From Mycoavidus sp. B2-EB (GTDB lineage: Bacteria; Pseudomonadota; Gammaproteobacteria; Burkholderiales; Burkholderiaceae): a stretch of 64,000 nt of DNA. Positions within the stretch are counted from its first letter, which is position 1, and every line of letters begins with the position of its first letter. This document shows positions 21,276 through 29,762 of the stretch, in pieces. Made by a program: the position numbers and the translations under genes. The notes below the pieces were generated by a model, which ran no database searches, was not told the origin of the DNA, and was given only the letters and a program-made list of their open reading frames with translations. The stretch lies in contig NZ_AP021872.1 in NCBI RefSeq assembly GCF_014218255.1, positions 558,001 through 622,000 of the forward strand, written 5' to 3'.

Positions 21276-22286
21276 ATGTCATCGATTCATTTGGGATTGT
21301 GGGCCGTCATCTTGTTAGTGGCAATTGCCCTCATCTTCGACTTCATGAACGGCTTTCATGATGCGGCAAATTCGATTGCCACCGTGGTTTCTACGGGTGT
21401 CCTGAAACCTCATCAAGCCGTTCTATTTGCGGCCGTATTTAATGTCATTGCGTATTTTATTTTTCATCTAAAGGTGGCATCAACGGTCGGCCGTGGCACG
21501 ATCGATCCATCGATTATCGATCATTATGTCGTATTTGGCGCGCTGATGGGCGCCATTGGCTGGAATGTGATCACTTGGTATTATGGTATTCCGTCCAGTT
21601 CATCCCATGCGCTAATTGGGGGGTTGGTCGGTTCAGCATTAGCTAAAGCAGGCCCTGGTTCGTTAAATATTGATGGTTTATGTAAAACCATCGCTTTTAT
21701 TTTTGTTTCACCGCTACTGGGCTTCTTTTTAGGGTCGCTCTTGATGTTGGGCGTGTCTTGGCTTTACTTGCGCACGACACCGAGCAAGGTTGATCGACGT
21801 TTTCGGCGCTATCAATTAATCTCTGCTGGCCTGTATAGCCTGGGGCATGGCGGTAACGATGCGCAGAAGACCATCGGCATCATCTGGATGCTCTTGCTGG
21901 CCACTGGTTATGCTTCTGCGACGATCGATGCTCCTCCAATGTGGGTGATTGCCGCCTGCTATTTTGCAATTGGCCTGGGCACGCTCTTCGGCGGCTGGCG
22001 CATTGTGCGGACCATGGGACAAAAAATTACCAAATTAAAACCAGTAGGCGGATTTTGTGCTGAATTTGGGGGGGCTCTGACGCTTTTTCTAGCCTCTTGG
22101 CTCGGTATCCCAGTATCGACTACGCATACCATTACAGGCGCGATTGTTGGGGTGGGCGCTACGCAAAAGCTAGCGGCCGTACGTTGGGGGGTTGCGGGTA
22201 ATATTGTTTGGGCTTGGATCTTGACGATTCCAGCATCTGCCTCAATGGCGGCACTGGCTTGGTGGCTGGGCCAGCATTTCCTTTAA
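21276..22286 (+). CDS. pit: Inorganic phosphate transporter, Pit family
   Basis: This inner-membrane permease takes up metal-phosphate complexes using the proton gradient. The protein is 336 aa with about nine to ten hydrophobic segments. The two inverted PiT signatures are visible: FMNGFHDAANSIATVVSTG (about residues 23-41) and the second half with GHGGNDAQKTIGI (about 190-202). SSSHALIGG and STTHTITGAI are the paired re-entrant motifs. It is the partner of the upstream DUF47 gene. Confidence 0.95.
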   Translation: MSSIHLGLWAVILLVAIALIFDFMNGFHDAANSIATVVSTGVLKPHQAVLFAAVFNVIAYFIFHLKVASTVGRGTIDPSIIDHYVVFGALMGAIGWNVITWYYGIPSSSSHALIGGLVGSALAKAGPGSLNIDGLCKTIAFIFVSPLLGFFLGSLLMLGVSWLYLRTTPSKVDRRFRRYQLISAGLYSLGHGGNDAQKTIGIIWMLLLATGYASATIDAPPMWVIAACYFAIGLGTLFGGWRIVRTMGQKITKLKPVGGFCAEFGGALTLFLASWLGIPVSTTHTITGAIVGVGATQKLAAVRWGVAGNIVWAWILTIPASASMAALAWWLGQHFL

Positions 22287-22302
22287 GGTAAAGGAATGCT
22301 GG
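22271..22302. terminator. Stem-loop straddling the pit stop codon
   Basis: CCAGCATTTCCTTT (22271-22284) can pair with AAAGGAATGCTGG (22290-22302) with one bulged T and a 5-base loop. The stem includes the pit stop codon region and sits just before the end of the convergent minE. No T tract follows on either strand, so termination is only a guess. Confidence 0.35.
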
Positions 22303-22307
22303 CGCGG

Positions 22308-22559
22308 TTAGGCTTGCGGAATTTCGATTTTAACTTCCAGTACTTCCAAATTATCTTGTTGCTCAAGCTTAACTTTAATATCCTCGTGCGCGATTTTCAC
22401 ATACTTTGAAATCACGGCGAGGAGTTCACGCTGTAGCGCGGGCAGATAATTGGCTGGAGTGTGGTTTGCGCGTTCATGCGCAATAATCAACTGCAGGCGC
22501 TCTTTGGCAAGCGTTGCAGTTTTTTTATTCTCGCCAAGCAAAAAAGAAAGTATTGACAT
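22308..22559 (-). CDS. minE: Cell division topological specificity factor MinE
   Basis: MinE drives pole-to-pole oscillation of MinCD so that division occurs at midcell. The protein is 83 aa. It has the membrane-targeting N-terminus MSILSFLLG, then the MinD-binding helix region around [13 protein letters not shown], then the dimer domain. It is last in minC-minD-minE, 9 bases after minD. Confidence 0.95.
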   Translation of the reverse strand: MSILSFLLGENKKTATLAKERLQLIIAHERANHTPANYLPALQRELLAVISKYVKIAHEDIKVKLEQQDNLEVLEVKIEIPQA

Positions 22560-22568
22560 ATCCTTACC

Positions 22569-23384
22569 TTATTTATTGCCGAAAAGGCGTTGTAATAAGC
22601 CGGGTTTTTGATAATCAGTAAACCGCATGGGTTTGGTTTCGCCAAGAAAGCGCGAGATCACATCTTTATAGGCTTCAGCGACGTCGGTGGTCTCTAGATG
22701 GATCGCCGGTACGCCTTGATTTGAAGCATGCAGTACGGCGTCTGATTCGGGGATCACACCGATCAAATCAATCCGTAAAATTTCTTGAATATCTGTAATA
22801 GAGAGCATTTCACCTTCATTGACACGCTTTGGATTGTAGCGGGTAATTAACAGCTGTTCTTTAATCGGCTCTGTGCCTTCAATCGCGCGTTTGGTTTTTG
22901 AAGCTAAAATGCCTAGGATACGATCTGAATCCCGCACCGATGAGACTTCTGGGTTAGTCACAATCACCGCTTCATCTGCATAATACATTGCCATCAGCGC
23001 GCCTGATTCAATCCCCGCGGGCGAATCGCAAACAATATAGGTAAATCCCATATCTATCAGCTCTTGGATGACTTTGCCGACCCCTTCTTGGGTTAATGCA
23101 TCTTTGTCCCGGGTTTGCGATGCGGGCATAATAAAAAGATTGCTGCATTTTTTATCTTTGATCAAAGCTTGGCTCAGTTTGGCTTCGCCTTGAATCACGT
23201 TAATTAAATCATAGACGACGCGTCGCTCGCAGCCCATAATTAAATCAAGATTACGTAAACCCACATCAAAATCAATCACGGCTGTTTTGTGACCATGCAA
23301 AGCTAGGCCGGCAGCAAAACTTGCGCTGGTGGTGGTCTTGCCTACACCGCCTTTACCCGAAGTAATTACAATAATTTTCGCCAT
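22569..23384 (-). CDS. minD: Septum site-determining ATPase MinD
   Basis: MinD binds the membrane as an ATP dimer and recruits MinC. The protein is 271 aa. The deviant Walker A GKGGVGKTTTSASFA lies at about residues 10-24, with IDFDVGLRNLDLIMG and CDSPAGIE downstream. The C-terminus GLLQRLFGNK is the amphipathic membrane-targeting helix. It lies between minC and minE on the minus strand. Confidence 0.97.
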   Translation of the reverse strand: MAKIIVITSGKGGVGKTTTSASFAAGLALHGHKTAVIDFDVGLRNLDLIMGCERRVVYDLINVIQGEAKLSQALIKDKKCSNLFIMPASQTRDKDALTQEGVGKVIQELIDMGFTYIVCDSPAGIESGALMAMYYADEAVIVTNPEVSSVRDSDRILGILASKTKRAIEGTEPIKEQLLITRYNPKRVNEGEMLSITDIQEILRIDLIGVIPESDAVLHASNQGVPAIHLETTDVAEAYKDVISRFLGETKPMRFTDYQKPGLLQRLFGNK

Positions 23385-23469
23385 CTGGCTAAGTCCTTGA
23401 AGCAGTCAATTGATTTAAAAATCAAAGTAATTTAAAAGGTGATTATGTTACCTGGATTAAATCAATTTA

Positions 23470-24201
23470 TTAAGTTAATTTGAGTGGTTCGATCACTAAT
23501 TTTTCATTTAAGAGGCTAACTTGCACGGGTTTACCTTGCACTTGCGCCGGTAACGGCGTCTCGGTTGTACGATAAATACCGGCAATGGAAAGTAACTCAG
23601 GCTCAAGACAGGTACAAAAAATGCGCGCATTAAGATTACCCTGTGCGCCAGCGAGCGCTCGTCCGCGCAGTGGAGCATAAATATGAATATGCCCATCGGC
23701 AATGACTTCAGCCCCATAGCTTACTACACCCAGCACAATCAAATCCCCTTTGGCGTAGACTTGTTGGCCGGAGCGGAGCGGTTTGTCGATAATCAGCGTT
23801 GATTTAGAGTCTTCAATTGACGCTTCTAGCTTGGGCGTTGGCGTTACGGGGTTTTTGGCATGCGCCGCGGGTTGTGGAATCCGGCTAACGCCGACTTCAA
23901 CGAACGGCAGATCATTGCGTTGCGCCCAGATGCGTTGGCTCTCGTGAGCGGCAATTCCCACTGGATACATGCGCACTTCATGCAACATCGCCGCCAGCGC
24001 ATGAAGATCTATAGTTTCGTTAGCCTGCAGAGGGCGTACATCAATCACGACAATATCATTCGCAAAAAACTCTGGCGCGACTTCAAAGCGGCTTTTTAAG
24101 GCTTGGTGTAAAACCTCAAGGTCAACTGTTTTAACCGTAAAAAGTAGCGTATCAAAGGAGCTACTGCGCAGTTCAAAGCACGAAGTTCTTTTATTGGACA
24201 T
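23470..24201 (-). CDS. minC: Septum site-determining protein MinC
   Basis: MinC inhibits FtsZ assembly away from midcell. The protein is 243 aa with two domains. The N-terminal FtsZ-inhibiting domain is about residues 1-105, with VIDVRPL. A Pro/Thr-rich linker follows, then the beta-helix C-terminal domain ([43 protein letters not shown], in parts). The gap of 85 bases to minD is AT-rich. Confidence 0.95.
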   Translation of the reverse strand: MSNKRTSCFELRSSSFDTLLFTVKTVDLEVLHQALKSRFEVAPEFFANDIVVIDVRPLQANETIDLHALAAMLHEVRMYPVGIAAHESQRIWAQRNDLPFVEVGVSRIPQPAAHAKNPVTPTPKLEASIEDSKSTLIIDKPLRSGQQVYAKGDLIVLGVVSYGAEVIADGHIHIYAPLRGRALAGAQGNLNARIFCTCLEPELLSIAGIYRTTETPLPAQVQGKPVQVSLLNEKLVIEPLKLT

Positions 24202-24476
24202 AGAGGACGGACGCTAAAAAGACCGTTTAAGCGGATTGTGCCAGAAACCCAGTATTTTAACCGCCCTTGGGCATAAAATTGAAATACGCTGGCTTTTTGT
24301 TATGTTTTATCATCGATTACCGTCCTTGCTTAGGCTACCTATGATATGCGTCAACGGATGACTTTTTTTTACCCTACCTGCGGCGATCTTTAATTTGAGA
24401 CAATTCGCACACACAATAAGCTAGGCGAAATGCAAAATAATTGGCTATAATAGCGCCCTTGCTGAAAATAAGCATG

Positions 24477-24561
<85 letters not shown>

Positions 24562-24626
24562 TCCAGCTTTTCGATAGAATTAGAATATAAATCAATATTT
24601 TGTGATTTTTTTAAAAAATCATTGGC

Positions 24627-24881
24627 TTAAAGGCAATTTTTTGCCACCCGCCACAGGTCCTGTTTTTTAAGTTGAGCCGTAAGAGAAAGGTTATCAAAGC
24701 CAAGACCGAGCACCGAGAGCAGTCTTGAGAGCCGTTCAAAGCCCAAGTCCTTAATGGTGCCAGCCTCAAGGGTCTGGACGGTTTGCCGAGACAATTTTGC
24801 AAGCTTGGCCAGATGCTGTTGTGTTAGGCCGATCGCATTCCGACGCGCTTTAATCATTCTTCCGACTGCACTGAGCTCCAT
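24627..24881 (-). CDS. Small XRE-family helix-turn-helix regulator
   Basis: This 84-aa protein is almost entirely a Cro/C1-type domain. RNAIGLTQQHLAKLAKLSRQ is the helix-turn-helix (about residues 15-34), followed by TVQTLEAGTI and a helical end with LSRLLSVLGLGFDNL. The C-terminal pattern resembles HipB-type antitoxins, but no HipA or other toxin gene is beside it. It lies 37 bases after exbD on the same strand and faces the tRNA-Leu. Its target is unknown. It could be a leftover of a lost element. Confidence 0.75.
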   Translation of the reverse strand: MELSAVGRMIKARRNAIGLTQQHLAKLAKLSRQTVQTLEAGTIKDLGFERLSRLLSVLGLGFDNLSLTAQLKKQDLWRVAKNCL

Positions 24882-24918
24882 TTCTATACCTTAATAGATG
24901 GGGTTATATGTAAAAAAA

Positions 24919-25341
24919 TCAGTGATTCGCTTCTGGTTGTGTAATAAAGCCAATCTTTGCCAAACCGCCAGACTGTGCGGCTGACATAACATGAGCAATA
25001 TGTTCATAACGTACGGCACGATCCGCATATAAATACACTTCTGGCTGCGGCTCAACTTTGGCTGCGGCTAAAAAGTGTACCCGTAGCGTAGCGTCATCCA
25101 CTGCTTGTTGGTCCAAAAGCACGGTGCCATCTGCTTGTAAAGTTAATTTAATCTGAGTTGGCTTAAGCACGGTCTTTGAGCTGCTGGCCTGTGGCAGATC
25201 GAGTTTGATGGCGTGGTGCATAACCGGTAGCGTCACCAGAAAAATAATCAATAAGACAAGCATGACGTCAACCAATGGCGTCATGTTAATTTCGCTCATT
25301 AGTGTCTCTTCATTATCGTTGATAAAAGGGGTGCTGGCCAT
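24919..25341 (-). CDS. exbD: Biopolymer transport protein ExbD
   Basis: ExbD with ExbB forms the proton-driven motor that energises TonB-dependent outer-membrane uptake. The protein is 140 aa with one membrane helix. It has the signature EINMTPLVDVMLVLLIIFLV (about residues 18-37) holding the proton-path aspartate. A periplasmic domain follows. It is last in the bfd-tonB-exbB-exbD set on the minus strand. Confidence 0.93.
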   Translation of the reverse strand: MASTPFINDNEETLMSEINMTPLVDVMLVLLIIFLVTLPVMHHAIKLDLPQASSSKTVLKPTQIKLTLQADGTVLLDQQAVDDATLRVHFLAAAKVEPQPEVYLYADRAVRYEHIAHVMSAAQSGGLAKIGFITQPEANH

Positions 25342-25421
25342 GGCTGTCGGTGTTGTTTAAGCGTGTAAAGCTGGGCTAAAAAGTATTTTATATGGGCTCA
25401 TGAGAGGGCTAAAACCCGCTT

Positions 25422-26135
25422 TTAGCGGGGCGCGGTTTTCAACTCGCCGCGTCGATTTGAGCGTAGCCGCGCGCCCGTAACAAAATAGGCATGTAGGCCA
25501 TGAGAGAAGCGATTGAGTTTACTCACAATCCTTTTATTGCCGCGCGTGAACGCATTGTAAGCCAGCGTTGCTGGAATCGCGACAAAAAGGCCGAAAGCGG
25601 TCATGATCAACGCTTCGCCCACTGGCCCTGCAACATGATTGATTGAGGCTTGCCCGTTCTCGCCAATGGCCAATAATGCATGATAAATCCCCCATACTGT
25701 GCCAAATAAACCCACAAAAGGTGCAGTTGAGCCAATTGACGCGAGCAGCGCAAGACCGCTTTGCATGCGCATCAAATTTTCATCTAGTGTGTTTTTTAAG
25801 CAACGCGTGATCCAATCGCTAATATCCATCCGATGATGGAGAGAGGGTTGGTTTTGTTGATGATGGCTGGCCGCTTCTTGGCCCGCTAATACGAGTGCCA
25901 GAAACGGATTGCCGGCTCGTTTGCCCAGTTTTTCGATCCCATGCTCAATCCCATCTGCATGCCAGAATGCCTGCTCGGCATTTTTTGTAAGCTGCCGCAA
26001 ACAAATAAATTGCCAGGTTTTGGCTAAGATCACGGTCCATGAGAGTGCTGACATGAGAACCAGCGCTAAGGTAAGCGCGCGTATAACCGGATCGCCCTGC
26101 TGCCAGAGGTGGGCTAAACCATAGTGTTCCATCAT
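25422..26135 (-). CDS. exbB: Biopolymer transport protein ExbB (MotA/TolQ/ExbB family)
   Basis: ExbB is the pentameric proton channel of the TonB motor. From the ATG ending at 26135 the protein is 237 aa. It has three hydrophobic segments (about residues 18-38, 125-150 and 175-195). The family signatures are SIGSTAPFVGLFGTVWGI and GEALIMTAFGLFVAIPATLAYN. The upstream in-frame start at 26174 adds 13 unconserved residues; AAAGG lies just upstream of the chosen ATG. TolQ is excluded by the tonB neighbour, though the families are alike. Confidence 0.92.
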   Translation of the reverse strand: MMEHYGLAHLWQQGDPVIRALTLALVLMSALSWTVILAKTWQFICLRQLTKNAEQAFWHADGIEHGIEKLGKRAGNPFLALVLAGQEAASHHQQNQPSLHHRMDISDWITRCLKNTLDENLMRMQSGLALLASIGSTAPFVGLFGTVWGIYHALLAIGENGQASINHVAGPVGEALIMTAFGLFVAIPATLAYNAFTRGNKRIVSKLNRFSHGLHAYFVTGARLRSNRRGELKTAPR

Positions 26136-26200
26136 ATGCCTTTTAGGATTGGGGGCTTGCTGAATTCTGAGCAATCGATCTAAATCGATCCATTGAGAGG

Positions 26201-26803
26201 CTAGCCCTCAAGTTTAAATATAAACGGGATGTCGCTGGTGGTGCGTATCGGCCGACCGTTTTCAAGCCAAGGGCGGCATTGACTGCTGAGCGCCGCTTCA
26301 CGAGCAGCCTGGTCAAGGTGTTTAAAACCACTGCTTTGCTTGATTGTAGCGCGTTCAATTGTGCCACGTTTGTCAATCATAAGGCTAATTAATACAGTGC
26401 CGGTTTCTTCGCGCCGCCTCGATAACGGCGGATAGGCGGGCGGGTTGAGCAAGCAGTTTGGCTGGGCAATGTTTTGGGGAGCGCTTAGTTCAAGCGTATG
26501 CGTGGCATTGGCGCTTGGCGTATGGGCCTCATCAATTGGGGCGCTGGGTGCTGTAGGTGTAGAGGTGGCGCTTGAGCGTTTTGCCGTGGAGGATTTAAGA
26601 ATAGGGGGGATAGGCAGAGGCGTGGGACTCAGCAACTCGACGGTTATGGCGCTTGCTAAAACGGGTTTTGAAGGAGGTGGGCTAGCTGGGTTTAGGAAGC
26701 AGATAAAGCCCCCTATATGGAGGGCCAAAACAAGACAGAAGAGGGGGGTGACGATACGTAAATTGATCAAGCAAATTCTACACGCACGACTGTCTGATGA
26801 CAC
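26201..26803 (-). CDS. tonB: Energy transducer TonB
   Basis: TonB spans the periplasm and opens ligand-gated outer-membrane transporters. The protein is 200 aa. It has an N-terminal membrane anchor (about residues 15-37), a periplasmic linker moderately rich in Pro/Ser/Thr, and a C-terminal TonB domain starting NPPAYPPLSRRREETGTVLI. The linker is shorter than in many TonB proteins. It sits between bfd and exbB. Confidence 0.92.
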   Translation of the reverse strand: MSSDSRACRICLINLRIVTPLFCLVLALHIGGFICFLNPASPPPSKPVLASAITVELLSPTPLPIPPILKSSTAKRSSATSTPTAPSAPIDEAHTPSANATHTLELSAPQNIAQPNCLLNPPAYPPLSRRREETGTVLISLMIDKRGTIERATIKQSSGFKHLDQAAREAALSSQCRPWLENGRPIRTTSDIPFIFKLEG

Positions 26804-26890
26804 AAATTGGAACGTATCATTTACGGAAAATTAACCAAGAAATACAGAGTGCAGTCACCATGCCAATCCAGAGTTCCATGGGGGCCTTAT

Positions 26891-27109
26891 TTACGCTGCT
26901 GCACGGCCAACAAAATTTAACGGTGCCATGCTACAGGGGGGACTTGCACTATTGTGGTCGGCTAGCAGATCAGAAACAGCATTTTCGCACTTACCGCAAC
27001 ATAATGCGACCCCACATTCAAATTGCAATGCTTCTAGGGAATTCGCACCGGCATGGATGGCGGTATGGATCGAGCGGTCTGAAACGGACTTGCACACACA
27101 GATAATCAT
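26891..27109 (-). CDS. bfd: Bacterioferritin-associated ferredoxin
   Basis: Bfd carries a [2Fe-2S] cluster and delivers electrons to bacterioferritin so that stored iron is released. From the ATG ending at 27109 the protein is 72 aa. The cluster cysteines are C4, C6, C38 and C41, exactly the known Bfd spacing (CVC and CGKC). The longer upstream start is rejected because the family begins MIICVC. A Fur-box-like site lies 50 bases upstream. Its partner bacterioferritin is at 28199-28687. Confidence 0.93.
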   Translation of the reverse strand: MIICVCKSVSDRSIHTAIHAGANSLEALQFECGVALCCGKCENAVSDLLADHNSASPPCSMAPLNFVGRAAA

Positions 27110-27158
27110 GATAACACCCCAATAAAATTCGATGGGCATTACGGATACGTTATGTATT

Positions 27159-27177
27159 CGTAATGCTAATCATTATC
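27159..27177 (-). promoter_or_regulatory. Fur box upstream of bfd-tonB-exbBD
   Basis: CGTAATGCTAATCATTATC matches the 19-base Fur consensus GATAATGATAATCATTATC at 16 of 19 positions by my count. It is 50 bases from the bfd start codon. This suggests iron repression of bfd and, by read-through, tonB-exbB-exbD. Confidence 0.75.
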
Positions 27178-27285
27178 ATTCAGGTTTTTATCTTTTGCAA
27201 GGGGGTCATAGTTACATGATGCTAAATTAGGGGAGTTTGCCTAAAACGAAGGAGAGGAATCGGAAAATACGCCGGTTCAGTTTTT

Positions 27286-28122
27286 TTAGCTTACAGCATT
27301 CACTGAACTTGAAGGAATGCTAATATGCTCAGCGATTTGATCGGTCTTTAGGAATTGGCTGGCCAGCGTCTGTAGCCGGATCCCATTCGCCGTTGAATAC
27401 AAGCGCAGCGTTACCTTGGCATCTGGCGGTGCGCACAACTGTTGGGCCGCCAATCGTCGAGCGAGTTGGCGGGCAACCGCTTCCCCAGTTTCGATCAACC
27501 TAAGCTGATCGCCAGCAATACGGCGGATTGACTTCTCAAGAAAAGGGAAATGGGTTGAACCCAGCACGAGCGTATCCGCTCCCGCGTCAAGCATCGGCGT
27601 CAGATAAGCCTTAAGCAGAGCCAATACTTCGTCTGAATCTGTCTCGCCACGTTCAATCGCTTCCACCAAGCCAGAGCCCGCTTGGCAGATAAAGCGACAG
27701 TCTGCCGCATAAGTCGTGATTAGGCGGTGAAATTTTTCGCTACGCAAAGTACTGGCCGTAGCTAGCACGCCGGCTATGCGTGAGCTTGAATATTGCGCGG
27801 CAGGTTTAATACCAGGTTCAATCCCGATGATCGGGATACTGAATTTTTTTTGGAGTAGGTAATTAGCTTGCGCGGTCGCTGTATTACAGGCGACCACCAG
27901 CGCTTTGACCCCTTGTTGCACGAGCCAGGTGCTGATTGCAAGCGTGCGCTCTATAATAAATGCATTATCACGCTCGCCATAAGGCGCATGAGATGAATCT
28001 GCGCAATAAATCAGAGATTCGTCGGGCAGCGCCGCGTGAATTGCGCGCAGCACCGACAAACCGCCGACCCCTGAATCGAATACCCCAATCGGCGCGTAGG
28101 CATGGCTAGAGATGGATTCCAT
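27286..28122 (-). CDS. murI: Glutamate racemase with a Ser at one catalytic Cys position
   Basis: MurI makes D-glutamate for peptidoglycan. From the ATG ending at 28122 the protein is 278 aa (a TTG two codons earlier is possible). It has IGVFDSGVGGLSV (about residues 11-23), the first catalytic cysteine in VVACNTATAQANY, and the second active-site loop. That loop reads LVLGSTHFPFL where the family normally has GCTH. The codon is TCA (serine), so one of the two proton donor/acceptor thiols appears replaced by a hydroxyl. Otherwise the gene looks intact. It could be a poorly active racemase, a lineage-specific variant, or an early step of decay. Confidence 0.9.
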   Translation of the reverse strand: MESISSHAYAPIGVFDSGVGGLSVLRAIHAALPDESLIYCADSSHAPYGERDNAFIIERTLAISTWLVQQGVKALVVACNTATAQANYLLQKKFSIPIIGIEPGIKPAAQYSSSRIAGVLATASTLRSEKFHRLITTYAADCRFICQAGSGLVEAIERGETDSDEVLALLKAYLTPMLDAGADTLVLGSTHFPFLEKSIRRIAGDQLRLIETGEAVARQLARRLAAQQLCAPPDAKVTLRLYSTANGIRLQTLASQFLKTDQIAEHISIPSSSVNAVS

Positions 28123-28198
28123 GATCAAGCAGAGAGTTTAACTTTTATAACAAGAAAACCACAAGATATCGCTACGCGCATGATAACCTCGCAGCAAT

Positions 28199-28687
28199 TT
28201 ATGCGTCGTGATGAGCCGTTGAGCTGAAGCCACTTTGCAGATAATTTTGTAGGCCAAGCTTACTGATAAGCTCCAATTGCGTTTCGAGCCAATCAATATG
28301 TTCTTCAGTATCATTGAGAATCGACACAAAAATCTCACGCGACACGAAATCTTGTACGGATTCGCAGTAAGCAATCGCTTCTTTACACGTTGTTTGAGAG
28401 ATCGATTCGAGTTTCAAATCGCACTGCAAAATCTCTGGCGTATCCTCGCCCACTAATAATTTGTGTAAATCTTGCAAGTTGGGCAATCCATCCAACATGA
28501 AAATACGTTCGATGAGTTGATCGGCATGTTTCATTTCGCCAATCGATTCTTGATATTCATGCTGCCCCAATTTATCTAAACCCCAATGTTTATACATCCG
28601 GGCATGCAAAAAATACTGATTGATGGCGGTCAACTCATTTTTGAGTTGGGCATTGAGATAGTCGAGGACTTTTTTATCACCTTGCAT
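28199..28687 (-). CDS. bfr: Bacterioferritin
   Basis: Bacterioferritin stores iron as a 24-mer with haem between subunits. The protein is 162 aa, starting [19 protein letters not shown]. Ferroxidase ligands E18, E51 and H54 and the haem-ligand methionine M52 fall at the expected positions ([14 protein letters not shown]). [11 protein letters not shown] holds the later ligand pair near 127-130. It pairs functionally with Bfd, one gene (murI) away. Confidence 0.96.
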   Translation of the reverse strand: MQGDKKVLDYLNAQLKNELTAINQYFLHARMYKHWGLDKLGQHEYQESIGEMKHADQLIERIFMLDGLPNLQDLHKLLVGEDTPEILQCDLKLESISQTTCKEAIAYCESVQDFVSREIFVSILNDTEEHIDWLETQLELISKLGLQNYLQSGFSSTAHHDA

Positions 28688-28699
28688 TATGAGACTCCA

Positions 28700-29275
28700 T
28701 TATTTGAGTGGGTGGCCGCCGTTCGTCGGAGATACATCCGAATGAGGGCGGGACATGCTTCTATCGACCCAAGCCATCACACCGGCTGAAAGTAAGAAAG
28801 AAAGATGGATTAAGATTTGAGATATCACCGTATGCGTATCGCGCTGACCTGCATCAATGAAAGTTTTTAGCAGGTGAATTGACGAAATGCTAATCAACGC
28901 CATTGCTAATTTAACTTTTAAGACCCCGGCGTTAACGTGATCGAGCCACTCTGGTTCATCTGGATGGTGTTCCAGACCGAGCCGAGAGACAAAAGTTTCG
29001 TAGCCGCCAATGATGACCATGATCAATAAATTGGAGATCATGACGACATCGATTAAGCTGAGTACGGCAAGCATAACCGCCGTCTCATTAAGCGTGGGCG
29101 TGTGGCGAACAAGATGCCATACCTCAACCAAAAAGAGATATACATAGACACCCTGAGCAACAATCAGCCCGAGATACAAAGGCAGCTGCAACCAGCGGCT
29201 AAAGAAAATCAGCGCAGGCAAAGGTTTGAGCGACGGCGTATGAGAACTTTTATGCGATTGTTCAGAGGTAGACAT
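28700..29275 (-). CDS. UPF0114 (YqhA-like) membrane protein
   Basis: From the ATG ending at 29275 the protein is 191 aa. It has four hydrophobic segments and the family blocks LIDVVMISNLLIMVIIGGYETFVS and AMALISISSIHLLKTFID, in parts. The family's role is unknown. A start at 29326 would add 17 residues (MWLVHRC...) with no conservation. It lies 12 bases before bfr on the same strand, so they are probably co-transcribed. Confidence 0.9.
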   Translation of the reverse strand: MSTSEQSHKSSHTPSLKPLPALIFFSRWLQLPLYLGLIVAQGVYVYLFLVEVWHLVRHTPTLNETAVMLAVLSLIDVVMISNLLIMVIIGGYETFVSRLGLEHHPDEPEWLDHVNAGVLKVKLAMALISISSIHLLKTFIDAGQRDTHTVISQILIHLSFLLSAGVMAWVDRSMSRPHSDVSPTNGGHPLK

Positions 29276-29467
29276 GAGTAAAAGTTTGCGAAAAAATAAC
29301 AATAAGCAACGGTGTACGAGCCACAATCTAGCGTAGCCTCGCCAACGCTATATTGTACCTCTGATCATCGCGCGCTAAATTTTATTGGCTATTTTGCATA
29401 GATAAGCGCTGTGGGTCGGTTTCTTACCGCACTGAGTTTTGATCTTTGCTATAATGCGCAGCTTGCC

Positions 29468-29558
29468 GGAGAGATGGATGAGTGGTTTAAGTCGCCCGCC
29501 TGGAAAGCGTGTATAGGTTAATAGCCTATCGGGGGTTCGAATCCCCCTCTCTCCGCCA
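29468..29558 (+). tRNA. tRNA-Ser (anticodon GGA)
   Basis: The sequence starts GGAGAGATGGATGAGTGG and ends CTCTCTCCGCCA (91 nt with CCA encoded). The anticodon loop CTGGAAA gives GGA, followed by a long variable arm with TATAGGTTAATAGCCTATC. TATAAT at 29450-29455 is a probable -10 element. Confidence 0.96.
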
Positions 29559-29762
29559 GTTGTACTGCAGATGTCGCCAAGCTTTAACAAAAAATATAAG
29601 TGTTTAAAAGGGTTGGCGGTTTTTTTTGCAAATAATGCCCAGGTTGAGCAAGCCTGTCGAGCCTGTCAGAAATTTTGTGTTTTCGGAAGTCACCCTAAGA
29701 AATTACAGTTTCACACCAGAGAAACGGTAAAGCGCTCGCCGAATAAAATGGCACATTGAATT

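Noticed and set aside
29571-29759. Forward frame of 62 codons after tRNA-Ser
   Set aside because: No ribosome site, no family resemblance, composition unlike coding; lies in a tRNA trailer.
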